DNA of 64,000 bases from NCBI GenBank assembly GCA_022749755.1, contig CM040441.1, positions 9,718,890-9,782,889 of the forward strand. Reading direction: 5' to 3'. Source of the stretch: Azadirachta indica (lineage: Eukaryota > Streptophyta > Magnoliopsida > Sapindales > Meliaceae). The position numbers were made by a program, and so were the translations under genes. Each line of letters begins with the position of its first letter. Position 1 is the first letter of the stretch. Below are positions 12,166 to 24,899 of the stretch, in pieces. Below the pieces are notes generated by a model. It searched no databases. It had not been told where the DNA came from and saw nothing but the letters and a program-made list of their open reading frames with translations.

Positions 12166-15100
12166 CGACAATATTATATTCAATGAGTATATTTCATAAA
12201 TAGATTAATATGAGGTTGGAATCGTAGAAAAAAGCTTTCTGTTTTCAAAGCTAGATTTGGATTCTCACACAAATCCGACCAGAATCCGAATCCTAACCCA
12301 AACTCTGCCCAATCACGTAATTTAAATGACAGAAAGGGAGTTTATTTGTTATTTTCTATAAAAGAATTAGAATAATCTTTGTATTAGCTCAATTATATTA
12401 CCGCACAAATCATAATTTTTATGTTAAAATAAACTATTTTTCATCTCATTTAAGAGGATTAGAATTAGATGCTGCTCGAAAAATTATTTATTCTTATAAG
12501 AAAACGAATATTGAGTATGACGACCACTATGCAAGAAAACGGTTTCATATATATTATGTACGTATAGGGTAATGGATAGGGTAGTGGATTAGTCGTCAGA
12601 GTTGCTCAAATTTGGAAGTAGAATCTGCTCGACAGCTAAAAGCCCAAAAACGATACGGCAGATCGTTCCAAAAAATAAACAACGACCCAGAAACTCTGTA
12701 AAACCGCCATCCGTCGAAATATCATGCCTTCTCTCTGCAAGGAAGTGTCAGTTTCACTTGCCAATTAATCTTCAAGTTTTAGAATATAAAGCATAGTTAA
12801 TTAATTAATTTATTGATCAGCCAACGTCGTTTCAGCTTAATTTGTTTTTGCCACAAAGATCCATAAAAAACAATCGGCAGATAAAACCGACGAGTTAAGC
12901 TCCATATTTATAGATGATCGAAAGCTGGATTAGTCACCATGCTTCTCCTCTCTTCATGCCACCAAAGGCTAAGAGACATCTGTTGGATCCTCAGAAGTTG
13001 GAGCAGGAGGTGTATATTACTCTTCATCAAAGCAGCACATCTCTCCCTGATATCCAGCTGCATCAAACCTTCATCACTATTAGTGCTGCACATTCAATTA
13101 GTATCATAATGAAAGGGAGTGACGGTTCCCATTTGTTTATGGAATTGATGTAGCATCCATGAAGCCTGCAGGGTAATTCTTAACTGTTTGAACCCTTTGC
13201 ATATAACATTTTGCAGTATCAATGTCTGCTCTTCTTCTGGTGATGCCTTCCCTGCATCAATTAATTGTCTGTTTTAAAGATTTTACATTATTTCCTTATA
13301 ATATAGTTTTAAGAACTTATTTTACTGAATTTTTTTCAAAAGTTATTACAATCAAATAATTAATAAATTTAAGGGATAAGTTTTGTTATGTTCCCTATCC
13401 CCCATATATTGTTTCTTTTGCTTTTTATTTAATAAATTTGATTTATTTGAGGTATTACTAAAATAAAAATAAAGAAATAGTTAAGGAATAGGAAGATAAG
13501 CAAACTTATATACAAATTCAATCATAAAATCTATAAAAAAATAGCTAAATAAAAATAGTTGTTATGATAAATATACTATTCTTATTAACAGTGATAGAAA
13601 GTCGTGTGTGTCGAGGGAATATAAGTTATATATTTTGGGAAATAAAATTAAAATTGGACTAATAATGTAAAATATATTTTTTTCAACAGGTATATGTATA
13701 CTCATTGATATTCCTTATTGCTTTAAAAATTAATTTAAACAAGTTACAACAAAACATAAAAAATTCTAAAGAATTCATAATGGGTTTAAGAAAAAATCAT
13801 GAGTTTTATCTTTGTTCAGAATTTTTAATGCCAAATATCCATATCTTTTAGTAAAATATATATTAGAGATTTTAAAAAATCTATGAAAGAGCCTAATTTG
13901 CTCTTTATCGTGTTTGAACATCTTTCTTTTTCTTTTTCTTTTTCTTTTTTTCAAACCAACTGAAGGTAAAGAGTTTCAAAGTCTACATCCAATTTGTTCA
14001 ACACTAACCATTGTTTAGTGATGAAAATGATTTTACACAATTAACTACAGAATTATTGGAGAATTATTCAACAATATAACAGAGAAGACCCAAAGTGGAG
14101 TGAGTGGTTGATCAAAATGAGACATCAACAGAAATTTAATTAGTTTTTAAATTTTTGGGATTATTGTACTATGGTGGCACATAACATTTGTGGATAAGAT
14201 CAAATAATGAATGCATATTTCAATATAATATTTAGAGCATATTTTTTTTAATTTAATTCAATTTCAAATATATATAATAATTGAAAGTATTTAGTATATA
14301 CTAATTTTATTTATTTTTGCGTCAATGACCGGCAAGTATATTATGCACATATGCGGTCAGGAATAATTTGGTAATATGATTTTAAAACAAATAATTTTGT
14401 TTTAAAGTTCTGGAAAAAAATTTCGTTTACAGAATATCAAAGCCTTATCTTTTATTTTTATTTAAACTTAGGATGGCTTGAAAAAATTCAAACATATATC
14501 TCGCACCAAACAAACTATACCCAATAGAAAATAAAAGTATGCTGTATATTCTAACCTTTTTCAATCATAAATATTATGATGGTTTAAACTTGATTTTAAT
14601 GTATATTTGAAAAATTTTTATTTAAATTTATGTGAAGAAACTCATTTAATAAATTCAGATTTAATAAAAGAAATGATAAAAATAAGGATGAAAATTATGA
14701 ATTAATTCAAGATTTATTGGATGAACTAATAAATAAAAATATGAAAAAAATCAAAATCAATATTTTAGAATCAATTCTAATAAGTCAAATTTTTGTATAA
14801 ACTGACGGATTGAGACTTTTTTTAAATATTTTCATAATTAGGAGGACTTATTAAATTATTAGACCAAACTTTAGTGACTAAAATATCTTGTATAAGAAAA
14901 TATATTCTAAATTATGAAAAAATTACTTTCTCTTTGGGTGCTTTATTTTATATTTTATTCTATAAATAACATCATGCAACATATTTTAGGTAACATGTAA
15001 TAATTATTTCTCTATTTTAAAAATTTCTTCACATATAAAATTGCGAGTTGCACATGGCAGCCATCTTCCCCCACGTAGCCATTCAACAACGACGACCCAA

Positions 15101-15170
15101 AGATTTAATTAAACTAGTCTTTACTTTTCATACTTTTCGTAACTTGGGATTTGAATATAAAGAATGATTT

Positions 15171-15303
15171 GGCCTCGGAATGCTTAGCTCAGATGGTACA
15201 ATAAATCACTTTCTAAACACGTTATCTGAATTCGAGTATAGGATATGTAAGAAATAAAAATTATATGCTTTGAGTTTTGCTTACTCCCTTACATTTAACA
15301 AAA
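15171..15303 (+). mobile_element. tRNA-derived SINE-like insertion
   Basis: The head reads GGCCTCGGAATGCTTAGCTCAGATGG, resembling a Pol III A box (TRGCTCAGNNGG). About 45 bases on, TTCGAGTATAGG resembles a degenerate B box (GGTTCGANNCC). The insert sits in the duplicated spacer at a point where the copy after A (about 7965-7985) runs on without it. It is flanked by imperfect repeats (15159-15170 and 15304-15316, AAAGAA.GA.TTT). It ends in a T/A-rich tail. The size, about 133 bp, fits plant SINEs. Confidence 0.55.
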
Positions 15304-15764
15304 AAAGAAAGACTTTGAGCCACTTTTGTCCTTTTATGTACCTCATCAAAAATAAATTAACCAGATAGCATTAACTAAGCAACTAGCTATAGCACTTACC
15401 TTGTCCTTTGCAAAAGAAATAAAATTAACTAGAAAGCATTATAACTGAGCCCCAGGTTGGCTTTCAGAGATTGTAAATACTTTTTTATACAAGTACATAC
15501 TCAAAAAGACATTATGAAATTCAACAGGTTAATCTTATATGATTTTTTTAATTTTATATCTATGTTGTACCCACAAATTTCCTTTTTGTTTCCATGGCCA
15601 ATCTAGTTCTTTCTCAGTATTATCTACTAGCTACGATGACTCTTTGTTAACCAAAATTAATTTTCCATTTGTTATTCCATACTGAACCTGTTACGGAATA
15701 ATTATACTGCTCGAGGACAACACAAGGGGGTTAAGGACTAAATTTTGAAAACAATATATAATTA

Positions 15765-16555
15765 AGGATCAGTTTTGCAGTGCTAATATAATTAGTACTT
15801 ATATTTTTTTATCACTTTTTGAAAAAGCACTTAAAGGTTTGGTTAACACTCTCTAAAAATACATATTGATGCTAAATTAGATGTTTGGAGATATAATTAA
15901 AAAAATACTTTTATATCAACAAATCACTAAAATAGGCATATATTAAAATAAGTAATATATCAATATAGCGATATTTTTTAGTAACATATATTATATATAT
16001 AACATTTTTATTTTATAAACATTTATAAAAATTGAATAAAAAATTTGTTATGAAAATAGCTACAACTTTAATGATCTCAAAAAATATTTTTTTTTATTAT
16101 AAAAATGATTACGATTTTAATAGTATTAATTATCTACTCAACATTAAAATATATATAAAATTATAAATATTATGAATACAAATAATGTATCAATTTCAAT
16201 AATTTATTCATTTAAAAAGAAAAAAATATAATAAATAATATATCTCCAAGTATCTAGTATAATCCATCATATATTCAATCATTTAAAGTAAAATTTATTT
16301 AACCCGACAAAAAAAACATTTGAAAAATGTAATTTTCAAATTTGTTCATGGATATTTTGAGAAAAACAAAATGAAGTGATAAAATTTAAGTGCTTGAAGT
16401 GTTAATTTTGAAAAGCACCAACTCTGTGCTAACCAAATATTTACATCAAGTGATAAAATTTTTTCACTAATCACTTTTATCAAAATTTTCTAAATAATTT
16501 ATCACTTTATAAGTGTTAATTAGCACTTATGGAGTGCTGATAAGCATTGCCAAAC
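15765..16555. mobile_element. Probable MITE / non-autonomous DNA transposon
   Basis: The left end (AGTTTTGCAGTGCTAAT...) and the reverse complement of the right end (AGTTTGGCAATGCTTAT...) are similar, giving imperfect terminal inverted repeats. The interior is very AT-rich and carries 'gtttggttaacact' / 'gtgctaaccaaat' as a second inverted pair. It has no coding potential. A clean target-site duplication was not found, so the superfamily stays open and the edges are approximate. Confidence 0.4.
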
Positions 16556-16567
16556 TCGCGCTAAGCA

Positions 16568-16620
16568 TCATGTGTGTGTGTATATTAATATGTTTTATAT
16601 ATATATATATATATATGTCT
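16568..16620. repeat. TG/TA microsatellite
   Basis: A short TG run followed, after about 20 bases, by an uninterrupted TA run of roughly ten units (about 16594-16616). Confidence 0.75.
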
Positions 16621-17190
16621 GTATAGATAAACATTTCTAGAGAAACGAAGTAATTTTAATAAAGAGTAATAAAGACATTACAAATTTACATCCGGTGAGT
16701 TGAATAGTATACTGCCATGCAATAGTTTCATAATGCATACGACATCTGCCAAAACCTCTAGTCTTGGCTCTATTCCCTAACCATGATAAACTTATTTGCA
16801 GAATTTAAGTGCTAAATGCATTGCTTTCATAAATAATATCAGATAGCTAGCTTAGGGACTAATATGTTATATTTAAAATCCTATAATTCTTATTTATTAT
16901 TCTTAATAATTTTAAGGATTATATTGTAATTTTTCTCACCGTGCTAGGAAATTGATAACGGTTTCTCTGCTGTATTTAAGGCTGATTTTAAAGATGGTGG
17001 CAAATACATCATATTTTCAGTCGCAAATAATTATTGTTGACAGGTTATTTAATATCAGCCGCAAAAATTAATAGTAAAAAGGTGTAATTTTTGAAGTGTG
17101 GGACTTGCTATGAGGCCAAACTGCATGGAATAAAATGTCATTTGCCTTATCTTTTCTTTTTTAATGTCACTGATCATATACAACTTTATC

Positions 17191-17198
17191 TATAAATA
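17191..17198 (+). promoter_or_regulatory. TATA box of P450 copy C
   Basis: TATAAATA lies 67 bp before the ATG at 17258, with the same downstream leader ('ataactatcagaaaa') as the paralogues. Confidence 0.6.
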
Positions 17199-17257
17199 TT
17201 ACTAATAGGTAGCAGCCTGCTGTATAACTATCAGAAAACTCAGTAAATTAATAAGCC

Positions 17258-18904
17258 ATGGAACTTGTTATCGGCTTCCTACTTCTCCTGGTTATACTTT
17301 TAACATCTCTCACCCTCTATTATTTCTCTTTTCTGTCTAAACCCACCTTTCAAAATATTAATGCTGCTGAAAGTCTCCAAGTTCCACCGGGGAGCACAGG
17401 TTGGCCCTTTGTTGGTGAAACTCTTGAATTTCTTTCGCTGAGGAAAAGAGGCTCTCCGGAAAAATTCATTTCAGATAGAGTAAACAATATTCCTCCAAGC
17501 TTTTCAAGACATCATACCTTGGGGAAACTATGGTGTTCTTGTGCAGTGCAGAGGGAATCAAATTCTTGTTCTCCAATGAGAACAAACTTGTACAATCTTG
17601 GTTACCAGTTAACTTCGACAAAATCTTCCCGAATTCTGATAAAACGACCATGGTGGATGAAACTATGAGAATGCGGAAAATCACTACGGCTTTTACTGAG
17701 CCTGCTGCACTCCAAAACTACGTTGGATTTGTGGATGCAGTAGCAGAACAGCATTTACTCAAGTATTGGGAGTGCAAACAACAGGTTAAGGTGCAACCCC
17801 TTGCAGAAAAATTCACATTTACATTAAACTCTCGATTGATGTTAAACATTCATGATTCGGAAACAGAGGAAGAACTTGAAAAATTATTTAACAGTTTTGT
17901 TTCTGGTTTGATTTCATTGCCTATAAATCTCCCGGGAACAAGATACAACCGAGCACTTAAAGCTTCGAAGGAACTTCGCAAGAAGTTTGAGGCAATGATT
18001 AGGCAGAGAAGAATTGATGTTCAGGAAAAGAAGAAAGCAAAGTCAAAACAAGACGTACTTTCGTTGCTACTACAAGAGAAATACGATGATGGCGAAAACC
18101 TTTCGGAATCAGATCTCGCTAACAAGATAATAGGGTTAATACTTGCTGCACACATCAATACAAGTGCAACCATGGTTTCCATTATTAAGTTTCTTGCTGA
18201 GCTACCACAAGTATACGAGGGAGTCCTTCAGGGTATACGTCTAAAGCATCTTGATCTTTCTTTTTTTTCCTGATGTTCATGTAATAAGGTATAGGCAACT
18301 AATTAGCTTTCTATTTAACTTCTTTTTGTATAAAAAGAGCAGACGGAGATAGCAAAATCGAAAGGACCAAAAGAGTTGTTGAATTTTGAGGACATAAGAA
18401 AGATGGAGTTTTCGTGGAATGTTGCAAGCGAAGTGTTAAGGTTGCGGCCACCGAATTCCGGAATCTTCAGGGAGGCTCTCACTGACTTCGAATATAATGG
18501 ATTTTTAATTCCAAAGGGATGGAAGGTAATATACTTTGTGCATTATATTGTTTATCATATGTGTGTTAAAGAAACATATTGTTTGATGCTTTGCTTGCAT
18601 GCAGTTGCATTGGGGTCCGCTTGCCACACAAAAAAATCCTGAATACTTTCCGGATGCTGAAAAGTTTGATCCATCGAGATTTGAAGGAAATATACAGAGA
18701 GTTCCATTCTCGTATGTCCCATTTGGAGGAGGTCCTCACATATGTCCTGGTAAGCAGTATGCAAAGTTACAAATCCTTGTATTCATGCATAATGTGATCA
18801 CTAAATTCCGGTGGGAGAAGGTGTTCCAGGATGAGCAAATGATATGGGATCCATTTTTGTTAGCGGCCAAAGGACTTCCAATTCATCTTTATCCCCATAA
18901 TTAA
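17258..18904 (+). pseudogene. CYP716-like P450 copy C, single-base deletion
   Basis: Exons 17258-18232, 18338-18525 and 18605-18904. The ATG, membrane anchor and hinge are intact. One A is missing at about 17487 (AACAAT where copy B has AACAAAT), shifting the frame after SDRVN and leading to a stop at 17666-17668. Downstream the frame is clean to the natural stop: I-helix AAHINTS, ExxR (E-V-L-R), FDPSRF and [10 protein letters not shown] with the cysteine ligand. This is the least damaged of the broken copies. One base would decide between gene and pseudogene, so the call depends on sequence accuracy. Confidence 0.75.
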
Positions 18905-21900
18905 CCGTTTATTAGCATAAGCTTAAATTCTTAATTGTGTTGTTTCTTCTTCTTATTCTTCTTCTTCTTATTCTTCTTCTTCTTCTTTCTTTGTTGCATC
19001 AACATCAAATGTTTACAACACATCTTGAGACAAGCTGTGTATCCCTCCCTATCTTTTTATAGCTAGCTGGATAAAAAAGAGTAATGCTAGCTATGTATGC
19101 AAATAAAAGAAACAAAAATACCACCACGTAAATGTGAAACGTAATACAAATGATTTTATTTGACGTATAGAATATTATGTCATCTAAATTTTCTTCGGGA
19201 TTCATTTTAAATTTTCTCTGAGAATCCCGAAGAAAATTGAAATTCGATAAAACAGGTGCTAGTCAGCATATATAATTCACATATAGTTGATACAACTCTT
19301 TTATTACAATTCAAGAAAATTTCTTCTAGTGAGATTATTTGATTGAGATTTCATAATGAAATTAAACACATTGGATTTGCCATAATGAACGTACGAGATA
19401 TATGGCATGATTTAACTCCATATAATAAATCATTGTCAAAGAATGAAATCTTTTTAAGATTAATCGTGGCCTCATGGGCTGAGTTGACAGAATGTATTGT
19501 GTCATATCCTCTGCTTCTCTCTTTTCGTAACATTAGACGACGAAGTTGACAAAGATCCGCGATTCAGGTTTAATGAGGATCTTGGTATCATAAAGGGACT
19601 GACGGTTCTCGTTTCTTTTGGAATTGATATAGCATTCGTGAAGCCTGTAGGGCAATTCTTATGTGTTTGAAATTGTTCATCGATATAAACATTTTACCAT
19701 ATCAATGTCGCAGCAATGACTTGACAGTATTTGCGGGCTCAACAAAATCATTTTAAATACTACAACTAACTACAAATTTATGATAAATATATTGCTAGGA
19801 GTACCAGAGTTAGCTGGCAAAATATCATAGACTTTTTACGTCAACAAGTACTGTAATTGTCCCTGCATCAGTATGCCTATTACTTGAGAGATGTGAGATT
19901 GTCCGATTTGTTAGTTGAGCACCAATGGAATAGTGAAGCAAATGTAAAGAAAGAATACAATGGTTTTACATGATTCTGCTTTGGAACTAGCGTCCACGGG
20001 TGAACACAAGAAGCTATTTTCACAAGAAAAAATTTACGAATATTGGAGAATCACACTCTTTGCCTGAAACCGAATACACTCTTTATTACTCTTATCACTC
20101 AGAAGAACACCTAAGCTCATCAATTCAATTCACCTCATGTTTTGTTCTCAAATTTCTCTCCAATGCATTGGTGTTTCATTGATTGCGCATTGAAAAAGTC
20201 ATGACGATACAAGCCGTGATAATGTGTGCAAAAATCCTTACTCCATGAAAGCGTTTATTGGTCATGCAAAATCTTCACATTATTATGTCAGGGAGCTTCG
20301 GAAAACGCATCTAAACACTAATGAAGCCAAATTCTTCAACAACCATCCTTTGCTTCACTCTGTTCTCGCTGATTCCAGCAGAATTCCGACATCAAAATTG
20401 AAAAAAATGGGCAATTTTTTTGTCTCTCAGTCCAGCTTGCAGGTGTCATTTGCCTCATCATGGATGGTTTAACATCTTCAGTTGTATGCATTTTCTGTTT
20501 TTCTTCTGAAGATGTCTGTCAATGCGATGCATCTGTAATATTTCCCAGGGCATGGTCTAGCAACTAAGCAGTTGGAAAGCAACAAATATAGCGGAGTTTC
20601 CCGTTCACTGGATGAGCTTCAACTACTTCATGCTGGTAGATCTTCATGAACAAACCAACTTTGATGTAACATCGTGAAAAAGGAATATAAATACTGATGA
20701 CAAGATGAAGCTGGCAGATCAAGCATGAAAATGTGTGGAAAGGAAAGACAGTTCATTCATAAACTAAGAGACTTATTTGTCGAAAAACTTATGGCTTTGT
20801 ATCGTCAGCCTACTTTCACTCCGTTTCAACAACATAATGAATTGATCATCTGCTAGAAAGAAACACAAGCAACCATTAGCATAAAGAAATGGGCGACAAC
20901 ATTTTAACCTAAACACTAAGTAGAGAACATAGGAAAAGTTAATCAACCGAAAAACATACTAATTAGCTTAACAGACAACCATTGCGAGCATCAGTTGTTG
21001 AAAAAGCGACAACAAACCAAATTGCCTTTTCATAATATCTGATAAGTAAGAATATGTACTTCATTTCATTGCAGTTCAATGAACAACTTTATTTTTAGTA
21101 ATTGAAACAAGAGAAGTTTATTTAATGGGACTATTTGATTATTTGATAATAACATACAATATATATACCAAAGAATATCAATTTCTATAATAAATCAATC
21201 TCAAAGACTGAAACTTTTCTGAGTTGAAAAAATGATTGTGGCATAACAATTCAACTTCCTCTGGTTTTCATGCTTCACTCTGTTCTTCATGATAGGCAAA
21301 TGGTCTGTTCCTTACTCAAGCAATCATCGGATGAATTTCTAATGTACTGACACTAGATTTTATGTAAATATAATACATTAGATTCAACATGATACACATG
21401 TTTAAGATTTGGTAAGGCGAATCAATAGGGAAATGGATAGATACCCCATGGGAATTAGAAAACGACAAATACTCCTTGATTATAATAAATAAATTGTAAA
21501 GGTATATTGATCATTATGTATTAATAAGTAAATTAAAATAATTAATTGATATGCATTATTGTTTGTCAACAATTGAAAGGATATCTATCATTTTTAAAAT
21601 ATCAGGAGTATCTACAGTATCCTAATACTCTAGAGGGTATCTACCAATTTTCCCTTGTCAATATATGATAGATGAGTTTCAACACTGTCCACGTAATGAT
21701 CTTTCCCGTGGGGTCCGCCCAAATAGCGAAGGATCATAACAAATGAGAGTAAAATACGTAATTGATTTGAATGAAGAATTGAGGGAAGTCTGCCCAAATG
21801 GGGAAATTGGAAAGCAGACTCCAAACTACCATTATGCAATAGTTAATAATTATGCTATAATAATGTATGACAAAAGCAATTCCATGAACTTAATCATCGA

Positions 21901-23158
21901 TGGATAATTGACGGCACCAATTAAAAAATTAAATATGTTCCTCTTCTCTTTATATGGAAAAGTGGAAAATTTTTTTTTTCTGATATTACTTAGTAACAAG
22001 GATTAATATATTACGAGGTGGTGACCAACTAATTATGTACACGTCATTGTAAGACGTACAAACATCATGCTGTTGGATAGTTTACAGTTATATTTAATGA
22101 ACTGTTAATTGTTGTCACTGACAACCACCGACCATTATTGACCATCGTATATTGTTGTCTATTTAGGTCAGCATAATCATTGTTCAAAACTTTACGCAAT
22201 TATACCATAAGCATTGCCTTTTGGGGAACTGTTCGTCAAACATATTGTGTCAGACGGTGGTTAATGGCGATTAGTGGTGATTACTCACGAGAGCTTTACT
22301 CATCATAGAATAGATCCAGGAAGCAAAGCAACCATTGCCTGCCTGTTAGGCGTCATTCCATCCGATCTTGTTTGACTGCTTATTTACATAATTTGTTAAC
22401 CCTTCCAAATAGCCCAGAAAATGACAGCCATCAATATAGCCTCGGCCTGTCCAAATGATGATCATCGGTCTCTACCTAAGTAGCTGTGGCCCATGATCCG
22501 AAGGACCCGCAACCAGTCAATCATGCTATACTTACCTTCCAACCAATCGGCCGATCACGCTATCCTTACCTTTCAACCAACCCCTTCGATTCCGCTTCTG
22601 CAGCAGTAGATAATCTTGGTCCCTTACCTTGATGCCGACAGCACAATTTGTTTTCCAGTGATGGCAAGAATTCGCGAAATACTGCTTTTTCTTCTTCTTG
22701 TGTTCAATGCTGTGGAATTATAAATTTCAATTGTTTTGTTGTGGATAATGTTTTTTCATTTTAGACAAACATATACGCACACACATACACATACATTAAT
22801 AGTCAATGGGGATACATCAAAACAGACGTTACAAACTAACAGACTGAGACCTTTTCGACTAGGTTTATAATTAGTGAGACTTATCAGGTTATTAGGCGAA
22901 ACCTTAGAGATTAAAACGTCGTTTACCATACATTTTCATGTCACCGATCAAATACAATAAATTGCAAGTTGTAAGTAATTCTCTAAATATAAATCTTTTG
23001 AGAGAGAAGCCTGTGCAGTTTAGTGATCTAGACATTTCAAGAACAAACATATAGTCCGATACCTTTTAACTTCTAGTAGTATGCAATTATGATTAGAAAA
23101 TGTTGGAATAATTTATAGTTTTGTCAAACTTCGGGACATCTGTCATTACAACTTCATC
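18905..23158. other. Spacer C-D
   Basis: No gene is seen. The 3' flank of copy C has TTC/TTCTTCTTATTC runs (about 18943-18988). The NLR relic expected here is absent; a perfect 17-bp inverted repeat (19187-19238) marks the gap. About 19245-20000 resembles about 34890-35700. About 21640-21910 resembles the region before copy A. A more GC-rich block at about 22330-22640 has no counterpart in the other spacers that I recognise and no long open frame. About 22930-23160 is the promoter block shared with B and E. Confidence 0.5.
19187..19238. repeat. Perfect 17-bp inverted repeat, 18-base loop
   Basis: Left arm AATTTTCTTCGGGATTC (19187-19203) and right arm GAATCCCGAAGAAAATT (19222-19238) are exact reverse complements. 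The right arm corresponds to sequence present in the other units ('gagaatcctcaagaaaattgaaag' near 34873, and near 5490). The left arm has no such counterpart, so it looks like an inverted copy made where the NLR relic was lost. Confidence 0.85.
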
Positions 23159-23166
23159 TATAAATA
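23159..23166 (+). promoter_or_regulatory. TATA box of P450 copy D
   Basis: TATAAATA lies 67 bp upstream of the mutated start. The upstream block 'aagaacaaacatatagtcc' (about 23040) is shared with B and E. Confidence 0.6.
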
Positions 23167-23225
23167 TCACTAAGAGGTAGTAGCCTGCTGCATAACTATC
23201 AGAAAACACAGCAAATTAATAAGCC

Positions 23226-24899
23226 ACGGAACTTGTTATCCATGTCCTACTTCTCCTGGTTATATTTCTCATATCTCTCACCCTCTATTTTTTCTCTTTT
23301 CTGTCCAATCCCAAAACCAAAGCCAAAGCCAAACCCACCGTTCGAAATATTAATGCTCCTGAAAGTCTCCAAGTTCCACCGGGGAGCACAGGTTGGCCCT
23401 TTGTTGGTGAAACTCTTGAATTTCTTTCATTGGGGAAAAAGGGTTCACTGGAAAAATTTATTTCAGATAGAATAAACAAGTACTCCTCCAAGCCTTTCAA
23501 GACATCATATCTTGGTGAAACTATGGTGTTCATATGCAGTGCAGAGGGAATCAAATTTTTGTTTTCCAATGAGAACAAACTTGTACAATCTTGGTTACCA
23601 GGTAACTTCGACAAAATCTTTCCGAATTCTGATGAAACGAACATGGTGGATGAAACTATAAGAATACGGAAAATCACTACAGCTTTTACTGAGCCTGCGG
23701 CACTCGAGAGCTGCGTTGGATTTGTTGATGCAGTAGCAAAAGAGCATTTACTCGAGTACTGGGACTGCAAAAAACGGGTTAAGGTGCAACCCCTTGCAGA
23801 AAAATTCACATTCACATTAGCCTGTCGATTGATTTTAAACATTCATGATTCGGAAACAGTGGAAGAACTTGAGAAATTATTTAACAGCTTGCTTTCTGGT
23901 TTGATTTCATTGCCTGTAAATCTCCCTGGAACAAGATACAACCAAGCAGTTAAAGCATCAAAGGTACTTCGCAAGAAGTTTGAGGCGATGCTTAGGCAGA
24001 GAAGGATTGATATTAAAAAACAGAAGAAATCAGATGAGTCAAAAGAAGACATATTTTCATTTCTGCTACAAGAGAAATACAAGGATGGCAAAAACGTTTG
24101 TGAATCTGATCTTGCCAACAAGATAACAGGGTTGATACTCGCTGCACACAGCACTACAAGTGCAACCATGGTTTCCATTATAAAGTTTCTTGCTGAGCTA
24201 CCACAAGTATACGAGGGAGTCCTTCAAGGTATATATTATAGCATCTCATTCTTCTCCTTTTTCTTTTTCCCCCGATGTTTGTATAATAAGGTATAGGCAA
24301 CTATTTTACTTTTTTGTATAAAAAGAGCATATGGAGATAGCAAAGTGGAAAGGACCAGAAGAGTTGTTGAATTTTGACGACATAAGAAAGATGAAGTACT
24401 CGTGGAATGTTGCAAGCAAAGTGTTAAGGTTGCAGCCACCAAATTTCGGAACCTTCAGGGAGGCTCTCACTAACTTCGATTACAATGGAGTTATAATTCC
24501 AAAGGGATGGAAGGTAACACATTACACTTTCATCATTAAATTTGTTTTCTTGTGTGTATTAGATATTTATATATTCTTTGTTGCTTTGCATTGCATGCAG
24601 TTACACTGGGCTGTGCTTGGCACACATAAAAATCCTGAATACTTTCCGGATCCTGAAAAGTTTGATCCATCGAGATTTGAAGGAAATCAGGAGAGAGTTC
24701 CATTCTCGTATGTCCCATTTGGAGGAGGTCCTCACATATGTCCTGGAAGGAGTATGCAAGGTTACAAATCCTTGTATTTATGCATAATGTGATCACCAAA
24801 TTCAGGTGGGAGAAGATGTTCCAGGATGAGCAAATGATAAGGGATCCACTTTTAGTGGCGGCCAAAGGACTTCCAATTCATCTTTATCCCCATAATTAA
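23226..24899 (+). pseudogene. CYP716-like P450 copy D, start codon, ExxR and 3' frame lost
   Basis: Exons 23226-24228, 24326-24513 and 24601-24899. The ancestral ATG is ACG (23226-23228). The nearby ATG at 23242 is out of frame, and the next in-frame ATG is about 100 codons in. Exon 1 is otherwise fully open, with a longer Lys/Pro-rich linker (KTKAKAKP) than the paralogues. In exon 2 the ExxR motif reads K-V-L-R (codon AAA at 24418-24420), losing the near-invariant Glu. In exon 3 one A is missing at about 24747, directly after [10 protein letters not shown], so the C terminus is garbled. The I-helix is AAHSTTS. Intron 2 (24514-24600) is 87 bases long with no in-frame stop. Three independent lesions make this the oldest or most relaxed copy. 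Confidence 0.85.

Larger units (their letters stand above)
12166..17190. other. Spacer B-C: duplicated block with small transposon insertions
   Basis: No gene is seen. About 13170-15370 is a diverged copy of the spacer after copy A (about 5980-8000). A short open stretch at 12914-13153 reappears at 26500-26690 and is a repeat rather than a recognised protein. The block is interrupted by a SINE-like insert (15171-15303) and followed by a probable MITE (about 15765-16555) and a TA-rich microsatellite (about 16568-16620). Confidence 0.55.
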
